From a bacterium (GTDB lineage Bacteria; UBA9089; CG2-30-40-21), in the NCBI GenBank assembly GCA_018814245.1, contig JAHIZN010000343.1, positions 1-13,028 on the forward strand: a stretch of 13,028 bases of DNA, given 5' to 3'. A program made the position numbers and the translations under genes. Below, piece by piece: positions 6,665-12,932 of this stretch. How positions within the stretch are numbered: the stretch's first letter is position 1; every line of letters starts with the position of its first letter. Under the pieces are notes generated by a model. It was given only the letters and a program-made list of their open reading frames with translations. It searched no databases and was not told the DNA's origin.

Positions 6665-7603
6665 CTATCTTTCAAACAACAGCTCCTTAAAATTATTCAA
6701 GACATCTATATCTTTAACCTCTTGAGGCTGTAAGGGTACAATGACTATCCTCAAGTCTTTGAATTTCTCTCGTATCTGGCTTATATACCCTTCCTGAGAA
6801 ATTCTTCTCTTCCTGCAAAATTCGCAATTATCTGATTCATGGACATTATTCACCACCAATTGCCTTACCTTCATCCCATATTTATTCAAGGTATTTACCA
6901 ATCTTTCTGTCTCTAAAATAGCCATAGCCTCTGGTATCGTTACAGCGACAAATTCACATCTTTCACTACTCTTAAGCAGGATCTCCATCCTTTTAACGGT
7001 TCTCTTCATCTCAAGAAGGAAATCATCACTGTCATCAGGGTTGTATTTACCGCTAAAGGTTGTGACCATATACTTATATTTCCATCTCATTTTTGCCATC
7101 ACCTTAATCCATTCATCTAAAAGCCCAGGCATGGTTAGTAGCCTTAAGGCATGGCCGGTCGGAGCTGTATCCACAATATATTTATCGAATTCAGCCTCTT
7201 CGATTGCATCAAGAATAGTCTTAAATCCCATCATTTCATCTACGCCGGGAATGGGCAAGGCAAAGATAGAATTGATGTCTTCCTCATCTAAATAGGTGGA
7301 TGTATCTAATATCTTTCTTATTTGGCTGCTATATCGCATCTTAAATTCAGAAAAGGCTTTTTCCGCACTTATTTGAAGCACACTCAGGTTTTTTACACCC
7401 TTTACGACCTTAATCTCACTTTCGATTTCCTGCCCCAAACTATCAGCCAAAGAATGGGCTGGATCTGTAGAAAAAAGTAGTGTCTTAAAATCCTCAGCCA
7501 AATAAAGGGCTGTGCTTGAGGCACAAGTTGTTTTTCCCACTCCACCCTTTCCACCAAACAGAATCAATTTTAACTCATCTTTTTTTAGCCCGGTTAGTCC
7601 CAT
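6665..7603 (-). CDS. ArsA/Get3-family ATPase of the gas vesicle cluster
   Basis: A 312-residue deviant-Walker P-loop ATPase of the ArsA/Get3 (TRC40) family. Seen: the signature P-loop GGKGGVGKTT (17-26), switch I DPAHS (48-52), switch II DTAPTGHALRLL (145-156), a Met- and aromatic-rich helix (about 160-183) where Get3 builds its client groove, a CEFC pair (Cys260, Cys263) in the place of the zinc-binding CxxC that holds the Get3 dimer, and PLQPQEV (290-296). It is a single ATPase unit, not the double ArsA type. With no arsR, arsB or arsD nearby and gvp genes on both sides, arsenite export is unlikely. I infer a chaperone or targeting role for hydrophobic Gvp subunits. The Shine-Dalgarno is weak. 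Confidence 0.85.
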   Translation of the reverse strand: MGLTGLKKDELKLILFGGKGGVGKTTCASSTALYLAEDFKTLLFSTDPAHSLADSLGQEIESEIKVVKGVKNLSVLQISAEKAFSEFKMRYSSQIRKILDTSTYLDEEDINSIFALPIPGVDEMMGFKTILDAIEEAEFDKYIVDTAPTGHALRLLTMPGLLDEWIKVMAKMRWKYKYMVTTFSGKYNPDDSDDFLLEMKRTVKRMEILLKSSERCEFVAVTIPEAMAILETERLVNTLNKYGMKVRQLVVNNVHESDNCEFCRKRRISQEGYISQIREKFKDLRIVIVPLQPQEVKDIDVLNNFKELLFER

Positions 7604-8003
7604 CTATTTTCTATTCACCATTATTTCAAGGTAAGCTGTAGGGGCAATTCATGAATTGCCCCTACTACAATCGTATCCGTCATTCTAAAGTTGACACGAC
7701 AGTAACCATCCCTCATCCCTTTGCCTGTAAGGTTTCACTCGATGTTCAAGTTTTTTCTCGACACATGGTTATTGAGCCTGTCGAAGTAGGGCTTGCCCTT
7801 GTGTCTTGACCAAGAGGCGACCACAAGGAGGTAGCACCTCTGGCAGGTCGCAGCTACAGGCACAAATGCATATATCTGTAGCTGCAGGGCTTGCCCCTGC
7901 CGACACACAAGAGGCGACCACAAGGGTCGCAGCTACAAGAAACTGACACGCAAAAGGTGATCACAATGTAGCTGCAGGGTGCCAGGGGTGCTACCCCCTT
8001 GCC
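7604..8003. repeat. 400-nt repeat region upstream of the ATPase gene
   Basis: No gene is supported. It contains the second exact copy of the 28-bp palindrome (7638-7665; first at 1322-1349), the left 19-bp arm of an inverted repeat (7738-7756) matched at 9037-9055, and at 7824-7857 and 7968-8001 two inverted, imperfect 34-nt arms containing the core GGTAGCACC. Copies of the latter recur at 8904-8937 and 8968-9001. A GTAGCTGCAGGG motif occurs several times. The 62-codon open frame here merely translates these repeats. Confidence 0.75.
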
Positions 8004-8381
8004 CTATCTCTTGATCACAACCCCTTTCCCCTTACATATCAAACAGGGAAGCCCTCCCCTTTCTCTACCCTTACCATTACAATCCAGACATGTTTCAATG
8101 TTTTTGTTTTCTACAGCCACAACACCTTTTCCTCTACAGACTATACAGCTCAGATCCTTATTTAAGTACGATTTCCCTTGTCCATTGCAATAAGCACAAA
8201 TCACAGCCGGAGGTGAAACATTCACTATCCCTTGCCCTGAGCAAACAGGGCAAGGGATATTTCTTCGACAGGGTGCAATCCCTGTTCCCATGCAAAATCC
8301 ACACTTATAGGTTGTCTTTGTCAGGATATTACCCTTTTTTCCTATCTTTTGATTTTTCCAGTCAAATGTTTTCCAATCCAT
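8004..8381 (-). CDS. DnaJ-like zinc-finger protein with six CxxCxGxG motifs (copy 2)
   Basis: A 125-residue protein made almost wholly of CxxCxGxG motifs: CGFCMGTG (27-34), CPVCSGQG (44-51), CAYCNGQG (62-69), CIVCRGKG (79-86), CLDCNGKG (98-105) and CLICKGKG (113-120). DnaJ has four such motifs that bind two zinc ions; six would bind three. There is no J domain or client domain of DnaJ, only a basic N-terminal extension. It aligns along its length with the 103-residue protein at 10750-11061, so the two are paralogues. Its ATG overlaps the preceding stop by one base (TGATG). I infer a zinc-dependent chaperone or holdase role in vesicle assembly. Confidence 0.88.
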   Translation of the reverse strand: MDWKTFDWKNQKIGKKGNILTKTTYKCGFCMGTGIAPCRRNIPCPVCSGQGIVNVSPPAVICAYCNGQGKSYLNKDLSCIVCRGKGVVAVENKNIETCLDCNGKGRERGGLPCLICKGKGVVIKR

Positions 8382-8686
8382 CAATAGGTTACCGCCATTC
8401 TCTTAAGTGGTCTTGCAGGTACATTTCCACAAGTTTTATCCTTTCGCCTTTCATATGTCTCTTCTTGTATCCTTTCAATTTGCTTATTAAGATTATCCAA
8501 TTGTCTTTTGGTTGTAACTCTTTTTTTATCTAAGGTAAAAATTTCCTTTTCTAATCTATCCTTTTCTTTTCTAAGCACATATAAGTCTAAACAGCTTGAT
8601 CTGTCAACCTTAGGAATAGATCGTGCCCCTATAGAGTGCATATTTTTTATATTTTCTATGCCCATAACATGTTTCATTGTTTTCAT
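8381..8686 (-). CDS. small coiled-coil protein coupled to the zinc-motif protein
   Basis: I do not recognise this 101-residue protein. Residues about 35-82 (YVLRKEKDRLEKEIFTLD, KRQLDNLNKQIERIQEE) form a clear heptad-patterned coiled coil. The N-terminal GARSIPKVDRSSCLDLY and the C-terminal NVPARPLKRMAV segments look non-helical. It has two cysteines (in RSSCLD and KTCGN). The ATG has AAAGGGGG 6 nt upstream, and the stop overlaps the next start, so it is made together with the six-motif zinc protein and may be its partner. The pair is enclosed by inverted repeats. Confidence 0.8.
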   Translation of the reverse strand: MKTMKHVMGIENIKNMHSIGARSIPKVDRSSCLDLYVLRKEKDRLEKEIFTLDKKRVTTKRQLDNLNKQIERIQEETYERRKDKTCGNVPARPLKRMAVTY

Positions 8687-9415
8687 TAAGATCCCCCTTT
8701 TTCCGTAAGCGTTTAGTTATCAGCTTATCAGGGCAGACACATAGGTTTGCCCCTACTGCCATAATGCCTTGTCATTTCCCTTGCTGAACTTATCCTTATC
8801 CACAAGTCCAATGTAATTGCTCAATAATCTGTGGAAATTTTTCGACCTGTGCGGTTGTTGCATTAAGCCACAGAAATACAGCAAAAAATGTGTCTGTCGA
8901 CCACAAGGGGGTAGCACCCCTGGCAGGTCGCAGCTACAATATCTGACATGCAACAGGTGATCACGATGTAGCTGCAGGGTGCCAGGGGTGCTACCCCCTT
9001 GCCCCTGCTTATTACCACCCAATTTCTGCATGGGTCAAAAAACTTGAACATCGAGTATCAGCCTATCAGGGCAGACACATAGGTCTGCCCCTACTGCCAT
9101 AATGCCCTGGCATCTCCCTTACTGGAATTATTCTTATCCACAAGTCCAACTACCATACCATTATCAATTAACCATTCACAAGCCACAATTCGCATTAATA
9201 TTGATAAAACCAACAAATAATAGTCAATTATCAATTGTCAATTGTCAATTATTTTGAAGTACACACCTCTGTTGTTTTGCAGCATTTCCCCTCATAACTT
9301 TGTCCCCCAAAGATGTGGGTACGGATAAGCTCACTGGCAGGACAGGGAGTGGCGGCTGAAGTAGGGGCAGACCTATGTGTCTGCCCTAATAAGCCTACGG
9401 CTGAACACTTACCTG
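8687..9415. repeat. 730-nt repeat-dense gap between gvpN and the coiled-coil/zinc pair
   Basis: I find no supportable gene. There is a direct repeat of about 92 bp (8719-8811 and 9058-9149, about 85-90 percent identical by eye) and a long hairpin of two 34-nt arms (8904-8937 and 8968-9001, at most four mismatches, 30-nt loop). It also holds the right 19-bp arm (9037-9055) of the inverted repeat that starts at 7738, AATTGTC repeats (about 9237-9250) similar to those at 2413-2433, a 93-bp sequence (9268-9360) repeated at 10632-10725, and a GGGGCAGAC palindrome at 9361-9386. The open frames crossing this region only translate these repeats. Confidence 0.75.
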
Positions 9416-10321
9416 CTACCTATGCTTTTCGATCAATTCTTTAACAATCTCTTTTACCTTGGTTTGATTTGTTTTTGAACCAACCCGACTCGTTTCAGAA
9501 GCCAGTATATCCTGACAGATTTGAGTAAACACACCATTCTTGCTTGAAGGGGTAATCTTAAATGTTTTAGCAATCATTATGCATCCGCGGATAGTTGGTG
9601 CAAATTCACACCTTCCAGACTCTCTCAGCCCCCTGACGATATTAACTATCATCTCTACCTGTGGCTTAGAAAGCTTCGATTTTGCCTGAGTGATAGCCAC
9701 TTCTGTCTCATAGTCAAAGTGGTCTAAATCCATGGTTATCATCCTATCCCTTAAGGCATCCTGACTGCGGTGCACACCAGCATACTCCTCAGGATTAGAG
9801 GTAAAGATAGCAACAAAATCTGGATCTACCATTAGATATGGTTCCTCACCACCCCTTCCCACCGGCAGATCCATCATCTTCTCCTGCAAAATAGAAAGGA
9901 GGATATTGTTTGCCTCTGGACGAGATCTGGTGAACTCATCATAGATTAAGGTAAATCCATATTTACAGGCAATAGTCAAACGGTTATCAACCCACCGCTT
10001 TACCATATCTTCTTCTGTCTTTACTACCCTTGATACAAAACGGTCTACAACCTTTCTAATCCTGTAGCCATATTCACCACCCACCAGATCAGATGTGGTA
10101 AATTCTTCATCTCCGTGAATCATGATTACAGGTCTATTAATTTTACTGGCTAAGTGCATAGCCAAAGTTGTCTTGCCTGTACCCGACGGCCCCCTGAAAT
10201 GGACAGGAAAACCTGCCTTTATATAGGTAAGAGCCCTATTGGTAATTTCCTTTACATACCTTGTTTCTACAAAATCCGGTAACTGACAAGGTTCAAGTAC
10301 TGTAGTCATTTCATTAATCAT
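9416..10321 (-). CDS. gvpN: gas vesicle AAA+ ATPase GvpN
   Basis: GvpN is a MoxR-group AAA+ ATPase needed for vesicles to reach full size. The 301-residue product has Walker A GPSGTGKT (44-51), the GvpN-typical GDEEFTTSDLVGGEYGYR (70-87), Walker B TLIYDE (124-129), the sensor region FTSNPEEYAGVHRSQDALRDR (173-193) with likely arginine finger, and a C-terminal helical lid. I start it at the ATG at 10321, which has AAAGGAG 5 nt upstream; the frame reaches back to a TTG at 10339, but that would place the Shine-Dalgarno inside the gene. Upstream lies a 428-nt repeat insertion, so transcription from gvpA may not reach it unhindered. Confidence 0.96.
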   Translation of the reverse strand: MINEMTTVLEPCQLPDFVETRYVKEITNRALTYIKAGFPVHFRGPSGTGKTTLAMHLASKINRPVIMIHGDEEFTTSDLVGGEYGYRIRKVVDRFVSRVVKTEEDMVKRWVDNRLTIACKYGFTLIYDEFTRSRPEANNILLSILQEKMMDLPVGRGGEEPYLMVDPDFVAIFTSNPEEYAGVHRSQDALRDRMITMDLDHFDYETEVAITQAKSKLSKPQVEMIVNIVRGLRESGRCEFAPTIRGCIMIAKTFKITPSSKNGVFTQICQDILASETSRVGSKTNQTKVKEIVKELIEKHR

Positions 10322-10749
10322 TTCATCTCCTTTAGCCAAAAAGGCTTTAAATAAATGTAAGCGTTCAGCTCTTTAAGCCGAAAGCTCAGACCATAAAAAC
10401 AATCATACATATTTTTGGATATATGCAATCCATTAATTAAATTGACACATCTTTTCACGCAAAGAACGCAAAGATTTCACGCAAAGAACGCAAAGGATTA
10501 TAAATTATCGTCTTTTTAATTTATCAATCATAATTCTTTGCGCTCTTTGCGATTTTTCTTACTTTGTGACCTTTGCGTGATATTATTACTGCTGTTATGT
10601 CAAGTTATTTAATGGATTGCATATATAAGCTTCTGTTGTTTTACAGCACTTCCCATCAGAGTTTTGTCCCTCAAGGATGTGGGTAAAAATAAGCCTGCTG
10701 ACATGGCAGGGAATGGTGCTAAAGGCTAATTGTTTGAAGAGCTGAACGC
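10322..10749. repeat. nested inverted-repeat element between the zinc gene and gvpN
   Basis: Perfect 16-bp inverted repeats (10358-10373 and 10737-10752) frame about 395 bp; the right arm touches the stop codon of the upstream zinc-motif gene. Inside is a second element of 206 bp with near-perfect 17-bp terminal inverted repeats (10420-10436 and 10609-10625, core TGCAATCCATTAA). That one contains direct ACGCAAAGA repeats and their complements, so the whole could fold on itself like a MITE. The right-hand part (10632-10725) is a copy of 9268-9360. There is no gene. Confidence 0.8.
10632..10725 (+). repeat. 94-bp intergenic repeat, copy B
   Basis: Homologous to 9268-9360 on the same strand, beginning TCTGTTGTTTT and sharing TTTTGTCCC/CTTTGTCCC, GATGTGGGTA and a late GGCAGG or GGCAGGACAGGG block, with many single-base differences. 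In both places it lies just downstream of a minus-strand gas vesicle gene. The outer parts can pair (AGCACTTCCC with GGGAATGGTGCT), so it may be a structured element or the end of a transposon; I cannot tell which. Confidence 0.6.
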
Positions 10750-11061
10750 TTAAACAATTCCCTTACCATCACAAAAGCTGCAAGGAAGATTCTCATCACC
10801 CTTAAAACCTCTCCCCTCACAATCAGGGCATTTTTCTTTGGCTCCCTTACAAGCAATACTGCCTTTACCCCTACAGGCAGAGCAGGCAAGTCGAGTATGG
10901 GGATGAACACCGCTACCCTTACAAAAAGCACATTTAATTATCGGTTCATCAACATTAACCTCTCCTTGCCCACCGCATACCTGACAGATAGCCAGTTCAG
11001 ACAAAATACCAAAAGGATCAATCCCTTTCCCTTTACAGAAGGCACATGTTATAACTTCCAT
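10750..11061 (-). CDS. DnaJ-like zinc-finger protein with six CxxCxGxG motifs (copy 1)
   Basis: A 103-residue protein with CAFCKGKG (6-13), CQVCGGQG (26-33), CAFCKGSG (44-51), CSACRGKG (60-67), CPDCEGRG (78-85) and CSFCDGKG (94-101), plus an extra Cys71. This is the zinc-module pattern of DnaJ without J, G/F or C-terminal domains and with six instead of four motifs. It lacks the basic N-terminal extension of its paralogue at 8004-8381. An AGGAGG lies 8 nt before the ATG and the gap to the upstream coiled-coil gene is only 42 nt, so it likely belongs to the gvpA transcription unit. A role as zinc-dependent holdase is inferred; such modules also occur in other protein-binding adaptors. Confidence 0.9.
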   Translation of the reverse strand: MEVITCAFCKGKGIDPFGILSELAICQVCGGQGEVNVDEPIIKCAFCKGSGVHPHTRLACSACRGKGSIACKGAKEKCPDCEGRGFKGDENLPCSFCDGKGIV

Positions 11062-11103
11062 ATTTGTTACCTCCTATCCTTACCTTTATTTTTCTTTTCT
11101 TTC

Positions 11104-11889
11104 TTACAACGGAAAATAGAACTGATCTTCCTTCCTAACCTTTCCTTCATCCAATAGCTTCTTGGTTATTACACCCAATTTCATTCTGGGGGTTTCAAGG
11201 GGTTCTTCCATCTCACCAACCCTCATCCCTTCTGGATGTTCACTAATAATCTCCAATATCCTTTCTTCCAATGACCTTGTTTCTTCAGTTACCTCTTCGG
11301 CTGTCTTTATCTCTGCCTTTTCTGCTTTCTTTTTCACTATTCTTTCTACAGGCTTTGGTCCGGATACCTTCTTTCCAGCAATGGTAACTACCATCTTCTG
11401 CCACTCAGCTGCCATCCTTTCTCTCTCGTCTGCATAGCCCTTTAACAGATTTCTGTTTGCCTTAACCAGTTCTTTCTTAAGTTCTTCGCTCATATCAGTA
11501 CGGGCATCAGAGAATTCCTTGAGTTTATCAGCTGTATAGGTCTCGATATCTTTAATACATTTTTGAATATTTTCCATCATATCCTTAAAGGCATTAAGTC
11601 TATCTGTTTCACCTTTTTCAAGGTCTTCTTTCAGATCCTTAAAGGCATTAAGTCTATCTGTTTCACCTTTTTTAAGATCTTCTCTAAGGGCATCGGCCAT
11701 TTCCTTATGCTCCTTCTGAAAACCTTTTCTCAGACTGTCCACCTCCTTGGCCATTTTTTTCCTGTCTGCCTCAAAATCTTTCATTGTTTGGTGGGCATCA
11801 CTAAACAAATCTCCCAACACCTTTACCCGCAAATCATGAGAAACAATAATATCCTCTGTAATCTTTTTCATATCATCAGCCATTCCCAT
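11104..11889 (-). CDS. coiled-coil repeat protein with winged-helix-like C-terminus (GvpC-position)
   Basis: 261 residues, highly charged. Residues 1-170 are almost entirely helical and include two exact GETDRLNAFKD copies at 75-85 and 93-103 (18-residue period) and a looser DKLKEF copy at 121-126. A conserved-looking ERMAAEWQKMVVTI (157-170) follows. After a Lys/Glu/Pro-rich linker (172-205), residues 207-261 (LEERILEIISEHPEGMRVGE, then PRMKLGVITKKLLDEGKVRK and FYFPL) resemble a winged helix. The ATG has GGAGG 8 nt upstream and is one base after the stop of its paralogue. It may coat or brace the GvpA shell like GvpC, but it is not a recognisable GvpC. Confidence 0.85.
   Translation of the reverse strand: MGMADDMKKITEDIIVSHDLRVKVLGDLFSDAHQTMKDFEADRKKMAKEVDSLRKGFQKEHKEMADALREDLKKGETDRLNAFKDLKEDLEKGETDRLNAFKDMMENIQKCIKDIETYTADKLKEFSDARTDMSEELKKELVKANRNLLKGYADERERMAAEWQKMVVTIAGKKVSGPKPVERIVKKKAEKAEIKTAEEVTEETRSLEERILEIISEHPEGMRVGEMEEPLETPRMKLGVITKKLLDEGKVRKEDQFYFPL
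11581..11672. repeat. 38-bp direct repeat inside the coiled-coil gene
   Basis: The 38 bp at 11581-11618 recur exactly at 11635-11672, offset 54 bp. That is 18 codons, so the reading frame is kept and an 18-residue helical unit is duplicated. DNA identity including silent positions points to a recent duplication or ongoing copy-number change. Confidence 0.9.
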
Positions 11890-11890
11890 C

Positions 11891-12661
11891 TCACATACCT
11901 CCTTTTGGATATCTTCTTTTGGACATCTCCTTTTGCATCATTTGCCAGTTTATAGACACTTCCACCCTTTCCTTTCTGAACTCGTCAAGCATTTTCCTCA
12001 CCTCTTCCTTTCTTTCTTCCTGACGAGCCATCCGTTCTTCATGCAAGACACTGAATTCCTTAAGCATTGACTTAATATCCTTTATTCTCAGATCCCTTCC
12101 TCTATCTAAAAGTTCTTTGAACTTTCTTGTCACCTCTTGCTGCTCTTTCTGGATATCTTTTAACCTTAAAGCAATCTCTTGTTTTCTTTTTTCCTGTTCG
12201 TCAAGGATATTTTTACTCAAAACCTGGAATTCTTTGATTCTTTTGCTTTCACCATTAGCAAAGGAATCCTGAAACCTTCTTAATCCTTTCCTTAAATCCC
12301 GGGATGTTTCTTCCTGTTCATAGAGATAGTTATTTACCAAATCCTTTACCTCTTTTCCCCCTTCATCCTGGATTAAGCATATGTTTTGCATCATATTATC
12401 AAAATCTTTTTTTCTTAGAGACTTATTTTTGGCAAGATTTTCTCTTAATTGAACACCAATCCTTTCTTTTTCTTGCCTTGCATCAAGAATGGAATTTTGA
12501 AGAATTTGATAAGTGGTGTTGAAAACATCTGCTGTCTTTTGCTCGCTGGACTCATAAGAAAAGACTACCTCTTCAACAATACCTTCCCTATCCTCTACCA
12601 AGAGCAATGTTTTCATCTTATCTTTTTTCTCCTTTGAAAAAAAGAATTCTTGGCGAATCAT
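11891..12661 (-). CDS. coiled-coil repeat protein directly after gvpA (GvpC-position)
   Basis: 256 residues, very rich in Glu, Lys, Arg and Gln. About residues 50-235 are continuous helix with loose repeats of 50-58 residues whose clearest anchors are RKKDF (83-87), RIKEF (141-145) and RIKDI (192-196). The end, ERVEVSINWQMMQKEM (231-246), aligns with ERMAAEWQKM of the next gene, so the two are paralogues. The N-terminus (residues 16-40) is a separate beta-like segment. The ATG at 12661 has a poor Shine-Dalgarno; the ATG at 12616 has AAAGGAG 12 nt upstream and is a plausible alternative. A location right after gvpA is where gvpC sits in cyanobacteria and haloarchaea. Confidence 0.83.
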   Translation of the reverse strand: MIRQEFFFSKEKKDKMKTLLLVEDREGIVEEVVFSYESSEQKTADVFNTTYQILQNSILDARQEKERIGVQLRENLAKNKSLRKKDFDNMMQNICLIQDEGGKEVKDLVNNYLYEQEETSRDLRKGLRRFQDSFANGESKRIKEFQVLSKNILDEQEKRKQEIALRLKDIQKEQQEVTRKFKELLDRGRDLRIKDIKSMLKEFSVLHEERMARQEERKEEVRKMLDEFRKERVEVSINWQMMQKEMSKRRYPKGGM

Positions 12662-12671
12662 GCTTTTTGTA

Positions 12672-12685
12672 TTCTAAGCTTAGAA
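12672..12685. promoter_or_regulatory. 14-bp perfect palindrome between gvpA and the coiled-coil gene
   Basis: TTCTAAGCTTAGAA is fully self-complementary and lies 10 nt before the ATG of the coiled-coil gene, in the 64-nt gap after gvpA. It could be an operator or part of an mRNA hairpin that lowers expression of the downstream gene relative to gvpA. There is no T tract typical of a terminator. Confidence 0.35.
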
Positions 12686-12725
12686 ACGCAAGGATAACTT
12701 GGCAAGAATTCTTCCGACATTATCC

Positions 12726-12932
12726 TTAGGATGCTGTTGCTGTTAATCCAATAGCTTCAGCATACTTCAGATAGGTCTCAACTGATGCGACCACAATCCT
12801 GGCCTCGACAGCAAGTAACTCAATACCTACTAACGAGATCCTTACCCAGGCATCAATCACGACACCCTTGTCCAGAATTCGGTCAATAACCTCAACCAAA
12901 CTGGAAGAACCAATCGCTTTCTCTACAGCCAT
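12726..12932 (-). CDS. gvpA: major gas vesicle shell protein GvpA
   Basis: 68 residues. GvpA is the small hydrophobic protein whose stacked beta-hairpin/helix subunits form the ribs of the gas vesicle wall. The sequence is typical throughout: SSSLVEVIDRILDKGVVIDA, WVRISLVGIELLAVEARIVV and ASVETYLKYAEAIGL. The ATG at 12932 has AAAGGAGG 6 nt upstream; the frame runs open to 12959, but that ATG lacks a ribosome binding site. It is the first gvp gene of the run in the window and carries no CxxC or other extras. A promoter should lie between 12933 and the window end or beyond it. Confidence 0.97.
   Translation of the reverse strand: MAVEKAIGSSSLVEVIDRILDKGVVIDAWVRISLVGIELLAVEARIVVASVETYLKYAEAIGLTATAS

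Noticed and set aside
6665..7603. Arsenite efflux ATPase ArsA
   Set aside because: No ars genes nearby, single rather than double ATPase unit, and a Get3-type CxxC; the gas vesicle context fits better.
7735..7923. 62-codon minus-strand frame with repeated Cys and Val-Ala-Ala-Thr segments
   Set aside because: It is a translation of the 34-nt inverted repeats; similar peptides appear wherever the repeat recurs (8863-9051).
8753..9031. 92-codon minus-strand frame between gvpN and the coiled-coil gene
   Set aside because: Covers only repeat DNA, including the long hairpin; no ribosome binding site.
12686..12725. Sigma-54 promoter between gvpA and the coiled-coil gene
   Set aside because: TTGCCAAG and CTTGCG are present but the GG-N10-GC spacing is missing.
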